From positions 2,211,127-2,275,126 of the forward strand of contig JAQFVV010006272.1 in the NCBI GenBank assembly GCA_028023455.1: a DNA stretch of 64,000 nt, written 5' to 3'. This document shows, piece by piece, positions 49,560 through 62,784 of the stretch; within the stretch, counting starts at the first letter, position 1, and each line of letters starts with the position of its first letter. Origin of the DNA: Epiperipatus broadwayi (Eukaryota > Onychophora > Udeonychophora > Euonychophora > Peripatidae). The notes under the pieces are model-generated. The model was not told the origin of the DNA and did not search any database. It worked only from the letters and a program-made list of their open reading frames with translations. The position numbers and the translations under genes were made by a program.

Positions 49560-50480
49560 TGTAGGAAGCACCCACTTCTTTTGCAGAAACGGTTGATTTT
49601 TCACTAGACATTCCGGCTGGCTGGGTTATTCTTGGTGTGGTCTGTTGCAGTTGGTTTAGTCTCCTTCTTTCTTGCTTTCCTGTTTCTTAGCAGCATTCAT
49701 TCCTTTCTTCAGGCATAACACAGCTAACAATGGCAATCTATTTCACAGACAAGACAGCAGATATTCTTTCATGGTGAGTTCGAATTCAGATGGGTAAAGA
49801 CTGAGCAAACACGCATTTAGGGGTACTAGCTATGCATATTAACAGACATATGCTCACCAATATTGCTCAGAAATTCTAGTCTCACATTTAGTTTTTTAGA
49901 CAAATCTGATAACAGAATATCCAAAAATCAACTGATTAATAATCTCGATCTGCCTTATTTATAGATTTGCCAGCTATTGTTTACTGGAATGTCACTAATT
50001 AACAATATGTCTTTTTACACATTTATTTTTATCTTATACAGATCTATGAAGAAAATTTTGTAACCGTTTCCCATTTTAATAAAATTTACATTTAAACTTA
50101 CTTTTTTTACAATGTTTTAAATATCATAACTCTCTAATATCTTTTATTTGTTATACATTTCTAATATTTTTTATTTACCCTTTTTTTAAATAAGTGATTT
50201 TAAAGAGAAAAAGTGACATATTTTGTTATACACCCCTTCCCCTTCTTTTTTTTTTTATCAATAAAAGTTTTTACAGCCTTTTATTAATTTTCAACTAATT
50301 ATTAATCTTTTCACAAGTTTTATATATATTTTTTCCTTTACTTTTGAAAAATATCAATGACCTAATTCTTTTAATTTCTTTGTTTGTTTCACTTTTCCCC
50401 TTTAACTAATTTCTTTTTATTATTAATAATAATAAATACATACATGTGTGACTGCAACTGTATGTATTTGGCACATTACA
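49560..50480 (-). mobile_element. Possible 3' LTR region of the gypsy integrase relic
   Basis: Minus-strand sequence reads AAAACAGGGAGCAG then TGTAATGTGCC (boundary at 50480), like a polypurine tract followed by an LTR start. A TATAAATAA box lies near 49960 and a G+C-richer region continues to about 49560. It is about 1 kb downstream of the integrase relic and in the same orientation, where a 3' LTR would be. The left end is undefined and no matching 5' LTR was found, so this is tentative. Confidence 0.3.
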
Positions 50481-51544
50481 CTGCTCCCTGTTTTAAGAAT
50501 TAAAATTGAGTGAAATCTTCTTCTAAGGTGAAGGCCATTTTCATTCTTAACCTTTAGATTTATTCGATTGCAGTTGAATAAAGACATTATTAGCAGTAAT
50601 GTCTGTGGTACAAATTTATATTTTCTCCCCCTTTTTCATCTTATATGTTAGATGATGGTGAGACTAACACAGAGAGACAACTAGGCAAAAGCTATTCATA
50701 TTCAATCTGATCAATTTTATGCTAATCAGACCACTTTAATTCTCTATGCAAGTCTAGTCCATTCAACTTAATACAAAAACACAACATTCTTATTTTTTTA
50801 TATTTTTACTCTCAACATAATTCTTAATATGATGCTTATTAAGCTGGAAATTTTCATCCAGCAAGGATAATGGGCCAGGATTCTTACTGGTGCTACATTA
50901 TTAAAAGGGAAAGTTTCTTGCAAAGACTCATATGCAGATTTACATCCTACAAAGATATGGCTTAACCAAGCTCAAAATGTGATCCATATACAATGCCATA
51001 TACACATATACATATGCCTCAATCCATGACTTCATCAAACCACCCTCGATATTTACCATTTAATCATTACTATTATTCATTTGTTTTACTTTATTATGTG
51101 TTAATTATCCATTTAATAAGCTTGAATGATTATTGTTTTTTTCATTTTTTAAATTTATTTATTATTTCTTGCTGCATTTGCAGACTTGCAGATCATTACA
51201 TTTAAATTTAATTATTTCAGCTATCATAATGGCAATCTTATGAGAAGGGTTTTATTATACTAATGGTGGATATAGTCAATGCACTTTAATCATGGTTTCT
51301 ATTTTATTCAATATCATGCTCAGATGTGTTTGACAGACTTACGAGTTAGGAGTTCACCATAACAGATTACAACTCAATTTGTTTCACATGACTTCATTTT
51401 GCTTCATGCATTACATATTTATTAATCTCTTCCCCATTACTTTCTTCCTCTTAAAATTTTCTTTTATTTACATTAACTTTTTACATAGTCTTCCTTATTT
51501 GGAATCCAAGGCCATTAACATTTGATTGAGCCAACAGATCCATC
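50481..51544. other. No recognisable gene
   Basis: Probably includes the tail of the integrase-bearing element. A plus-strand frame at 50993-51205 has no domain and is likely chance. Confidence 0.35.
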
Positions 51545-52530
51545 CAATTATATTTTCTTTTTAATTTTTATCTGGAGTTAACGAGCATTATACATTTGTC
51601 TTTTCTCCATTCCTTGTGCTATTACAAATGTGTTATTCCCATACATTTGTTTAATTACATATGCGCTGTCATAAATCGATTGAAATTTCTTATATATGTG
51701 TTTTTCATAATGACTTACAGGCTGCACTCTCACCCTGACCTCATCTTCTATCCTGAAGATGGTTTTAGATCCACTTTGTCTCTGTTTTCTTAACTCCGCC
51801 ATTTTTTTCAACCAGTTGAGCACTTGCTTAGTATGTTTTGTTCTGTTTATTGATTTTGTTTCTACTGGTAGTCTGGTCTCAAATGGGCATGGAACATTTC
51901 TCCCAAAATGTAATCTAACAGGTTCAAATCCAGTCGGCTTGTTTTTCAACCAGTTTATCATGTTTACTAATCATAGGGTTTCTTTCACCCACTTGCAATG
52001 GTCATCATGTATCCATTTACACAGATTTGACTGAGGGTTACGAATTGACATCAGTATGTGTTTTATTCCATGTTTTTGAATCCATTTCTTCCATTCTCTG
52101 GATATAAATGGCATCTCATGATCTGATAGGATTTTATCTGAAATTCCCATGGCTCTAAAATGCTGCTGCTCTAACACCTTAATCGTTTGCTTCATGTTAG
52201 CTTGGGTTACTAGGTACACCTACTAGCTTCAAAAGTATGTCATAAGAGACTAGGAGGTATTTCATTTTATTGAAGCGAGATAGAGTCACATAAAACCCTA
52301 ATGCTATTAAGCTATTTGGTTGTGGGGCATATATGGGTTGCAGTTGTCCTACTCCAGATGTATTGGGTGGCTTAGTTTTTGCACACATTGTGCATGTGCT
52401 AATGACATTGACAATATTGGCATACATTCCTGCCCAATAAAACCAATGATTGAGCCAACCCTCCATTTTACTTGCTCCACAATGGCCAAATGTTTCTTAT
52501 ACATATTTGATTATCTGTTTCCTCCAGGCC
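51545..52530 (-). pseudogene. Ty3/gypsy-type integrase relic
   Basis: Minus-strand pieces in order: FGHCGASKMEGWLNHWFYWAG with following STCTMCAKTK (zinc-binding H-C-C pattern, about 52370-52490); ALGFYVTLSRFNKMKYLLVS (first catalytic Asp expected at the Gly); AMGISDKILSDHEMPFISRE with a second Asp (about 52110-52160); and a C-terminal part with TGFEPVRLHFGRNV, followed by a basic tail. This is the domain order of gypsy integrases, which join element DNA to the host genome. Frameshifts or stops separate 52466-52197, 52219-51971 and 51961-51578. The first Asp is replaced, so it is inactive. The reverse transcriptase that should precede it is not seen; SINE copy B sits at that edge. Confidence 0.8.
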
Positions 52531-52537
52531 TTTGTCA

Positions 52538-52860
52538 GAATAGCTCAGTTGGTAGAGCATTTGCCTTAAATTCAATATTCAAGAATCTAAAGGTGTGAGT
52601 TCAACTTCTAAGCAAATATTATCACTGTGCATATAGGCCAGCAACACCTGAAGAAGAATGGAGAATAATACTACTCATAATATTATGGAATTACTAACCT
52701 GTATTGTCTATTTGTGTGTTATTACTAACAAGTTGTTTGTATTTGGAAAGTTTAAGTAAAGTTTATAATTTTCTATACATTTAACATTCACTCATAAATG
52801 ATGGAAATACTCCAACATATCACATCTTATAATATACCATCATTACAAACCTTTAGACAA
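52538..52860 (+). mobile_element. tRNA-derived SINE (longer family), copy B
   Basis: The tRNA-like head is better preserved than in copy A: A-box TAGCTCAGTTGGTAGAGC (52543-52560) and B-box GGTGTGAGTTCAACTTC (about 52593-52609), spaced widely by an inserted anticodon-region sequence. The body CCTGAAGAAGAATGG and tail match copy A. The hammerhead-like GAAAC is mutated here (ACTCATAATA). It lies directly upstream, in integrase-relic orientation, of the integrase piece, suggesting it inserted into that element. Confidence 0.75.
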
Positions 52861-55800
52861 ATGTAGATACCAGTGTGATTTTAGTGGTTATAAGTGAGGG
52901 ATGGACATTTTATAAAACTATAAGAAACAATGCTATCATGCATGCATAACTTAAGACAACATTTTTGTTGTGTCTACCTTAATTTCTATTTTGGATTTTC
53001 TTTTAAGCTTTTACAGATTTATCAAAAATGCTACTGCCCATGTATCACAAACATACTGATGTACTTAATATTAAATACACACCCCTAGCACTACAGGATT
53101 TTCTAATAAACTATTTCCTGAACCACTACTCTTATCAAACATTCTATATAAAATCCTCAACATCATAGATGAATACTATACACTTTTCTTAAAATAATAT
53201 CCAAACTTCTTAACATTTCATACCATGTACACCAAGATTGAAATAAAAACAAATAAATAGTTTATGATATACAACCTATCATAAGTATACTAAGTTAATT
53301 ATTTTTAACTTATGTGCAGATTATAATAACTATATTCACTTTCTGTAATTTATTTTTACATGAATATAAACATAATAAATATTATACATATTTATTTTAT
53401 CTGAACTTTGATTTGAATAATCCAATATCACTATCTTATACCAAACATCAATAAGTTAAAATTACTTTAATCATAATATTCTTATGATTATTATTGGCAA
53501 TCCATTAGTTGATATAACATCTTAACATTATGGAATCATAATAAACAAAACCAAGAAAAAAATTTCTTTTTTTGTATACCAAAAAATTCTAAAATATTTA
53601 AGTTTAAAACTAATAAAATATTAATAAATAATTATAAATAACTAATATTAATTTAAAGACTATATCATATGTTACAACAATAAAACAAAAAGTTTTCTTC
53701 CATTCTTTGAACTGAGTAAAATATTTTTAAAGGGGAAGCACTAGTTTCTATGACAACCAGTTTACATGAATAGAAAAAGATATTTTTCTCATTCTTTCTG
53801 CATTTCTTGCAGTCATGAATAAAAAAAACAAAAAAAAAATTCAAAGAGAAACATTAATTATCAATAACAATAAAAAGTTTTTGGAATTAAAGTACATCAT
53901 TTTATATCATTGACAAAAATTCCTTCACATTAATAAATAGATATTTAAATATTTAATAACAACATTTATTAAATTTGAAAAGTTTCTTTTCTTTCAATAT
54001 TAAAATATTTACTGTAGAATTAAGTTTTAGAAAGTTTTCTTTGAAATCATTCACATTTAATATATTAATAATTCCAATAATGTTTGCTAGTAGACCTATA
54101 AAATTTTAGAGTTCTCAAAATTATTTGCATTTAACATGTTGATAATTTTAATAATACTTGCTATTAAAATTATAAATCTCTAAAGTTCTCCTTTTGAATA
54201 ATCCATATTCATTACATTAAAACAATTACTAATTATTATTTAAACAGAATGACAGTTAGTAGATACATTTTTACTAAAAAATAGTCAGCATTATATTTTT
54301 CTTTTCAAAATTATTATCACTTTGCTAAAATCACATATAAATTTAAAACAGGAAATGTTAATAGCTTTTCTGAATAAAAGTCATTGTTAGGCAAAACAGT
54401 TTGATAGTCTGCAAAGCTTTTTAACCAAATACATTTTTATCTTCTGAAATAGATTATCTTTTTACATTACCATAGGTTTGTAATCATCTCTAGTAGTATA
54501 CCAATGAGGATAACTTCTTTTTCTATTCCATAGTCAAATTAGTCCATAAACTTTTTAAAATACTTTCCATAGTTTTACAAGTTATTACTACTACTTCTTT
54601 AAAGCCAAAATAATAAAATTTATAATAAATTTAGACTTAGATATTAAAACAAAAGGACTACAGTATTCATCTGAAAATTTCTTGATTTCAACCCTTTCAC
54701 ATCTGATAACTTATATTTATAGAAAAAATATTCCAATACCTGATTGGTTAATTAACCCCAAACACTTTCTAAAATTTACATATTAATTATTTTTGTCTAG
54801 TCTTTTAAAATGATTTTATAATTGAGATTTTTAAATATTTTTTAAATTTTATTTTAATACAACATTTAAATATATCTTTAAATAAAAAATACTTTTTGCT
54901 TCAACTTAAATTTTGATACATAAAAAAATTATCATTTAGGTTATTATAATAGTTAATTTTAGACACTTTTTATAAAATTAATACAGTTAAATAAAATGTA
55001 ACATTTATGATTTACACAAGTAAGAAATAAAAGTGAGAACAAGGAAGTAAAATTTAATTAATTATTAGATGAATATGTGTGCACATCTATCAATGCATAC
55101 TTCATTTTTCATTTATTTTATCATTATTAAAATGAATAGCATTTTTTAATTTGATTGTTAATAATTACAAAAATATTAACTATAATAATTATGACTACTA
55201 TTTTAAAATTATCTTATGTGATTTTAATCATCATTTACTTTTATTTTAAAATATATAACATTTTAGATCTCAAATTTACAACTATAATTATATTGCTTGA
55301 AAGAAAACTAACTTAAGTTTAACCTTGAGAAAACAGTATATTTTAACCTATTCCACAAATTAAATAATAAGTTGTTACTAATTATTATATACAATTTAAA
55401 ATTCCTATGAAAATTCACTATTATTTATAACCATATAATAATGTAACAAAATAAAAAGTCTACAATATATACATATATTGTATATATGGAGAGGTCTTCA
55501 AGTGTTGGCAAAATTGAGCAAGTATAATTATTAACCCATTACTCAACACCCTCTTTGGAGATTGATGATGATTAAGCCTGTATTAATCCTTCTGTAAACA
55601 ATTGGCCTTAAGATCATTGTACACATGCAGTTTTATTTTGAGACTTCTGGCAATAACCAGAATATTAAAGCATCATTTTCCCTTGCAGAAGAAGTACCAA
55701 TGTACATAACCAAATAAGGACTGACTTTAACTCTATAATATTTTTATTCCACCATAATCAGATGATAAGTTGAATAAATAACAAATATTTTGTAGGTTGA

Positions 55801-56955
55801 TAAAGTAATTTGTGAAATCAATCAAATAATAGGAATAATGAGCTACTATATATATTATATTTCAATAATAAATTTAGTAAGAAGAAATCATAAAAAATAT
55901 AATGTATCCAGTAAAAAAGTAATCCCTAAATGGAATAATATTACTATAATACACCTATATTATGCTAGTATATAGTATTTAACTATATACATTATTATTA
56001 TGAGTACAAGTGCACTCTGTGGCAAAAACATAGAACCCATTAATGTGCTTGACATTAAAAGTTTTGTTTTAATACTATCATTTTTCCTTTAGTTATACAA
56101 ATAGTTTTTTTTATGGATTATATGTGATATAGCACTTACTGATAAAGCTTTAAATGCATTCTAGAAGAAAATAGTCTTCAAATTGATACTTTTACTAAAT
56201 TCCCACAATCCCAATTATAATTAAAATAATCGAAAATTGAATAGTAAAAATAATTTAGTATATTCATGAGGATAGCATTCTTTGGATATTTGTTGTGTTA
56301 ATTCTTTGGCAATAGCATAGAATGGAATAGAAAATAGAACATATTTCAAACTGACTCAAATCTTTTATAGATAAATGCTTGAACAATACTATGAGAGTTT
56401 TACTCTATGTTAGAAGATAAAGACGATAACAAAACTGATATTAATTACATATTCCATAATTAAAAATTATTTTTCTTTTTTTTTAGTTCTTGTAACCTGT
56501 TGTTTTGCTTTTTTAATATCACCGACTATCCATCCATGCAACACAAATTTAAACAATATGCTCTTTATAACATTAATTATCTGCTGATAGTACAAATTTT
56601 ATACATTTTGGTTTAATTAATATTAAGCTTTATTATCATTTTACAAATTATGATAATAACATTACAATTGTCCTATATTTTTTTTATAATTAAAGACTTA
56701 TCTTGATTTGTTATATAAAAAGATTGATAAATAAATTTTCTTAAATTAACACAAACTATATATAAAACAAATTCAAATGGACGTTTTATCAGTATTTAAT
56801 TTGTTATTCATAAGAAACATACTATTAACTCAATTGGTAAAAATTACAATGTTTAATTAGAGGCAAAACATTATAATCCTCTTTGCTTTACTCAGTGTAT
56901 TAAATATAATCAAGATAATATGATAATGAGGATATATATATATATATAAAATTGT

Positions 56956-56986
<31 letters not shown>
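52861..56986. other. Long A+T-rich stretch without a recognisable gene
   Basis: No coding, RNA or repeat structure could be supported over about 4 kb. A (TA)n tract lies at 56935-56982 immediately left of the LTR-like segment. Confidence 0.4.
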
Positions 56987-57649
56987 TGTAACCCACTTGT
57001 TGTGTTTGGTTTGGATTACAGACCCAACCTACAGAAAACAATATTAGCACCAATATTATAATTAATATAATATTTATTATAATTACAAATATAAACAATA
57101 CAGAATAATATAGTTCTAATGTGAATTCTTAGATTGAAGTCTTATCAATCTACCACTTCCAGCTACACCTGATAGCTTGCCTCACAGGTAAGAAGAATGA
57201 CTCTTTCAGATATATCAGACAGCTTGTCTCATGTCAGCAGTAATCTTAGCAGCATCCAGTCCTTATATGAACTTGCCTAGCTTGTGGATAAATAGTGTAT
57301 TGTTTATCATAAGAATGCTTACTGCTGTTTAGGTTAGCAGGGCTTCTCCTGGAGAATGTGTACCATCTTTTTAGGTTAGACACCCATTCTCCCCCTTTCT
57401 TCCAAAAGGCTGACTATTTATAGCCAGATCCTTGATCTCACTGGAGCATTCAAATTTAGTGATCACAATTGCTTATTGGCCTGTACTAATCATTGGCTAT
57501 ATGTTTATTGTTACTTAGCCTATTAGTTAGCAGCAAACAGTACTCAATCCAATCAGATAAGAAGGAATCTGGAAAAGTCCATTTCAGAGGGAAAGGAGAA
57601 CTATAACCCCACCAAACAAACAGTCATGGGATATATGTGGGTTACCACA
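56987..57649. mobile_element. LTR-like segment with TG...CA ends
   Basis: A 663-bp G+C-richer block opens with TGTAACCCAC and closes with GTGGGTTACCACA, so the ends are TG...CA and include a perfect 9-bp inverted repeat (GTAACCCAC/GTGGGTTAC). Read on the minus strand it has CCAAT boxes (near 57480 and 57500), a TATAAATAG box (near 57420) and an AATAAA (near 57075), in promoter-to-poly-A order. On the plus side it is followed by TTGGTTCCCAAAATCC, which could be a primer-binding site for the opposite orientation. The flanks show no 5-bp target duplication. Orientation is therefore unresolved. Confidence 0.5.
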
Positions 57650-59716
57650 TTGGTTCCCAAAATCCACAAACTGTAACTTTCCAGTGCATGACAGAGAAAT
57701 AGCAAGAAGCCAACTGCAAATAAATCTATCAAATGCACTTATTTTGAAACTCAAATATTAGGTTCTTTGATATTAAAAATCTTATAATAACAAATAAAAT
57801 TATTGGCAATAATAATAACAATTATCTTAATAAAATATGATGATCTGGTTACAATCATGTTTCAAACTTTTTCTCTCAGGGTCATATTATAACTTAGATA
57901 TCTTAAAATTTTAAATATTAGCATATAAAACATTCTTTAAAGCATTGTGCTCTTTCTGTATGAATATTTTATTTATACAACACATAAATATATCTAAGAC
58001 TATAATCTTATGATAAATGAATTTATACTAAATGCATACAGATGAAGTAATGCAGCAGGTAGAAAGGGCACTTTATAGCTACCCACAGCATTCCACAAAC
58101 ACACTTAAATAAATAATCACTAACAAGGCATATTTCTTGCCATAATGCAATTGAAATGAATAAGTAAATCAAGTAAATAATGATATGTAACCATTGAAAT
58201 TTACTTTTTTTAAAAGAACGAATGATAAAACTTTATTGTTATGAGATTTTCTGATTAATAAATGTAATAGTAATGATAATGAAAACAGAAACATATTTTA
58301 ATAATAACAAAAATATTTACTCACAATATAAATATATATTTGATATTTATTGCAATAAATATTTTAAAAAATAATTTTAATTTAACAAATTAAAATGTAT
58401 ACAATAAATATCCCTTTTAAGTATTGCTAAATAATTATAATAATAACCTTTGCATTATTTATTAAATTCTCATCCTTATTATCTAATATATTTTTCCAAC
58501 TATTCTGTGTTAAGGATGAAATAACAAGTATATATGCCTATATTAGGCCATTAGAGTGATATTAACTACATCTTGATATCAACTACATCTCATAACCAGT
58601 GTGAGAAAGCATTAGTTGTTACATTACAAAGATAGCATATTGCATACATTATAAGTACACCATTGCAATACTATTAATACTTATGAGAGGCAAGGAAATA
58701 GATATAATATATATTGCATTTCAAAAACTGCTTGAACATTAAATTGCAATAGCTAACAAATGCTCTTAAAATAAATATGCCTTGAAGCATCCTTAAAACA
58801 CAATAACGCATTTAAACATTGCAATATAAATAAAGTGGATAATAAACATTAGATGAATAGGTACCCAATATCTATGTGCAGATAGTGCTGAAAGATTAAT
58901 AAGCCATAATCTCTTTTTCATGGAGGGGCTGAACATATTCAATAGCACAAGAAAAAATATCAACACCAATTACCAAATTATTAATCGATTTCAAGCAGCC
59001 TATCAATAAGTAAGTAAGTAAGGCATAAATATAATAATAGTAATAATAATACATAAATAATCTCTCACACATATTCTCGTATGTATAATAAAATAGTCAT
59101 ACAATCAATTAATGTACATGAACTCACAAAATAAGATGATAAAATAAAATTACATACAATAATTTTATACGCTATTTAAATTTCATGAACTGACTTTCAG
59201 ACCCTCTAATTGTTCACTCATACTGAATATAAAGGCTGTTTTACCCGAATATGACAATTCAATTATATCAAGTATCAATTCAAAGACCTCTCAATAATTG
59301 TCAAAATGAAATATTTACATGGATCTATTTTTTTTTTTAAAAAAAGACTTTCATCTATTTTGTTTCTTACCAAACCCTTGGGCAGTAAATACTATTATAA
59401 ATATTCCTATAATACCATATAAAGTATATTAATAACAGACATAAAATGTAACATTACGATTATATAATACAAAAATTAATTTTAAGTATATGAAATACAT
59501 TTATATACACTATGCTCATTTTACCCTGCAACTGAAAGGATTATAGTTTTTCCCATTTATAAAGATAATTAATTCTTTTAGCAAGGAGTCTCTATTGTTC
59601 TTTTCTTAGCTGAAAGATATACAAGTTTTTCATTATAGGGATTGAACAAAAACACACAAGTAAGAGTTCAAGTTAGAAATTCCTTAAAATATTCTATGTA
59701 GTGCAATAACATTCAT
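57650..59716. other. A+T-rich stretch without a recognisable gene
   Basis: If the LTR-like segment were a 5' LTR reading right, gag should begin here, but no long frame or motif is visible. Confidence 0.4.
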
Positions 59717-59803
59717 TAACAATGTGTTGGCATTGGTGGCCTAATGGTTAGCATAGCTACCTTTCAAGCAGCTGGCCCGGGTTCACTTTCCGGTCAACAC
59801 TTT

Positions 59804-59862
<59 letters not shown>

Positions 59863-59871
59863 CAATGTGTT
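59717..59871 (+). mobile_element. Short tRNA-Glu-like SINE with (TA)n tail and 12-bp target-site duplication
   Basis: TAACAATGTGTT occurs at 59717-59728 and again, exactly, at 59860-59871 (sharing the last T of the tail), enclosing a 132-bp insert. The insert is a tRNA-like head (59730-59800) followed by TTTGGC and an (AT)n tail. The head aligns with eukaryotic tRNA-Glu: GGTGGCCTAATGGTTAGC (A box), an anticodon arm with loop CTTTCAA (UUC), and CCCGGGTTCACTTTCCGG (T arm). The acceptor stem has mismatches, so a working tRNA gene is unlikely. The GCATTGGTGG start is shared with the SINE at 1402-1502. Perfect target repeats suggest recent insertion. Confidence 0.85.
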
Positions 59872-62050
59872 AGTGAAGTCAGGAGCAGATGTAACAATTT
59901 ATGAATAGCAAAACAATTTCATCTTAAGTTTGAGCATTATTTAATTAATCTTTAAGCATAAAAAGAATTTGAACTACTTCTTTAGTTGCATAGCAAAATA
60001 AACCAGTAATCAGTGATTAGACTAATTCCGGATATTTAATCATTTATAATGATAATAAGGATATCATTTATTGGCATCATCTAAGAAATATAAATTTTAA
60101 TAACTTTTTCCTCCATTAAATTTATAAAAAGTATTTTAAATGTATCACATTTTGTCTCATTCTCCATACTGCCCTTGAAACTAGAAAATAATTAATCTTT
60201 TACTTTCCTTACAGTTTAAAGTAAAAGAAATACACAGCTTTAAACTTTATACATAACAGAAAAAAGGTGACAATCTTTTACTAACAATATTCTATATAAC
60301 ATTTATTTTAAAGTTAAAATTGGTAGTCATGATAAATAAACTAATTGCTTGTTAAAATTAATATCAGTTCTAAATTATATATCTTATAAATATTAGAATT
60401 AATGTGTAATAACCAAAAAGTTCAAATTAACTAACAATGTTTATAATAAGATGAAACCAATAATCATCTGCCAATTCTTTATTAGTTTCTGGTAACTTTT
60501 CATTCCAACATCGTTATAACTTATTTTGAAACAGTGGGAAGTTTGCATTTTGTGAAGTAACACAAATTCAGTTTTTTTTAGCAATTATTATTTGATGCAT
60601 AACTGAACATGTACTGTAGGATAACAATAGTATAAGGATTACCTCAGCTTTTTACCCAGACACTGAAATTAATTTAACTTGAAAATTAATAAAGATAAAA
60701 AATAAAGTTGAAAACTAATTAATTTTGTTATTCAAACTATTTCATTATTTTCTTTCCTTTTCTTTTTTATTTTCTTCTTTCATTCTACTAATTTCCACAC
60801 CATTTTTTTTGTTAAAAATTATTTTTATATTCACCTGTGCATGTGTGCGTTTTACTGCATTCTTGTACATGCATAATATTATTCAATCGAATTTGAAGCA
60901 TTAGAGGCAGGGCATTTGATGCAAGTGTTCTTCTACTAACTTTGAACTCTTTAACTAAAAAAACTACTTAAACATGTGTTTGTCTAGACAGGTGAATAAT
61001 TATCTTTTAAAAAAATTATTTAGCATAGTAAAATAATATACTTCATTTTATAATACACTTTTTTAATTTCAACTATATTTATTTAAAACACTTATTAACT
61101 TTATTTTATTTAAGAATTTCTTCTTAAAATTATTATAAACATTATTATTCAATATTGTTATAAGTATTATTATATTTAAAATTAATTAATGCTTTTATTA
61201 ATTTCTAGTCTTCCTTTCTATACATGCAGCAATATCATACACTCACGTGTATTCCAGGAAATAACGTACTTTTAAACATAATAATAATTAACCACTTAGC
61301 ACAATTTATTAAATCCAAAACTCCAATTGATTATTTCTAAGTTTAATATACTGAACTGTAAATTCATTTAAAGTCAATCTAAATAATCAATACTTTATTT
61401 AAACATTGTTTTACATGCAGTTACTGTCAAATAAAGTATAACACACTTAATAAACTATACCAGGCAAATATATATAGAAGTTTATCTAATTAAAACAGTA
61501 TACTCAAATTTAATATACTCAAATTTTGACTGCTTCTTAAATGATTGATTAATAAGGCATATTTAATTAACTTATTTATTGACAATTGAAAGCTTTTAAC
61601 TAATATTTATTCTACTTAAACACAATAAAATTCATTTGCGACAAAATTAGTCTTCTTTAATATAAAAATAAAAATTTTAATTATTATAACTTATGGGGAT
61701 TAAATATAGAGTTACAATATTTATATACAATTTTACATCTCATTACACACATTCTTATAATTTAAAAAGAGAGTTCTGTGGAAAGCTACATGTTATTGTA
61801 CTAAAACGTTAGCTATTTAGCTATTATATTTTTATTACATGGAAGCTTCCAGAAATAATACGATGAATATATATATATACACCATTTATTTTATAACTAA
61901 TATTTTTATGTAAATAAGTCAATTATTTTATATAGCGCGATGTTTTTTATAAACAATAATATTTAAACATGATTGTAAACATGAACTCTATATTACAATG
62001 TATATTTTACTTTTTGTGCAAATAAAGATTATTTTGAAAAAAAAAAAAAC
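59872..62050. other. A+T-rich stretch without a recognisable gene
   Basis: No supported feature. Confidence 0.4.
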
Positions 62051-62280
62051 CAGCATTAAACTGTTGTACATGCGCTTTGGATTTTAAATATAAAAATGAA
62101 TGAATACTAACACTTCAACCACATGATAAAGTCTTTGGAAAAGATAGAATGGCCATCTATCTTTTCGAACCCAAACGCTTTTGTATGGGCGAATCTTAAG
62201 TGTTTGAAAGTGGTTGAGGTGTTAGTATTCATTCATTTTATATTTAAAATCCAAAGTGCATGTGCAACAGTTTAATGCTG
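62051..62280. mobile_element. MITE with ~72-bp terminal inverted repeats
   Basis: The 230-bp element starts CAGCATTAAACTGTTG and ends CAACAGTTTAATGCTG. The arms 62051-62128 and 62204-62280 are complementary with about five differences (for example ATGCGCTTTGG against CCAAAGTGCAT). The 75-base middle includes GGCCATCTATC and is unpaired. No open frame. Flanks do not show a clear target duplication, so the transposase family that moved it is unknown. Confidence 0.7.
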
Positions 62281-62784
62281 TTTAAATATTATTGTTTAAC
62301 TAATATTTTTATAAGTACATATTTTGCAATAATTACTTCACAATAAATACATAATCAAAAGCACTTGCGAACAAATATGGTCATTCCAATTCCAAGAGTC
62401 AAAAATTAGAAAAGCAGAAAAATATACTGCATATAAATCAATAAGTGGATTACAAATATGTTCACATTTAGAAAATGCAGGTTCATTATTTTATTTATTT
62501 AATATTTTTCAATGCTATTTTTTAATTTCTGTAGTTAATTTTTGTTTCTGAAAGATCATATCTACATTATTACACACTAACAAATACAAAATAATAGCAA
62601 TGTTTTTTTTAAAAAAAACTACATAGTTCATGACTGATAATAGAAAATTATGAGCATGTTTTTTTTTTATTTCAATGCCTACAGCAGAATGTTTGAGAGT
62701 TGACTATTTATAATTCCTAAATATATATCAATATATAGTATTTGTGTAAATTACAATATTATTTGTTAAATTCCACAATTTTTT
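62281..62784. other. A+T-rich stretch without a recognisable gene
   Basis: No supported feature; may include the 5' truncation point of the LINE that follows. Confidence 0.35.

Noticed and set aside
59730-59800. Functional tRNA-Glu gene
   Set aside because: The acceptor stem has mismatches, the locus is bounded by a perfect target duplication, and it has a (TA)n tail, so a SINE explains it better.
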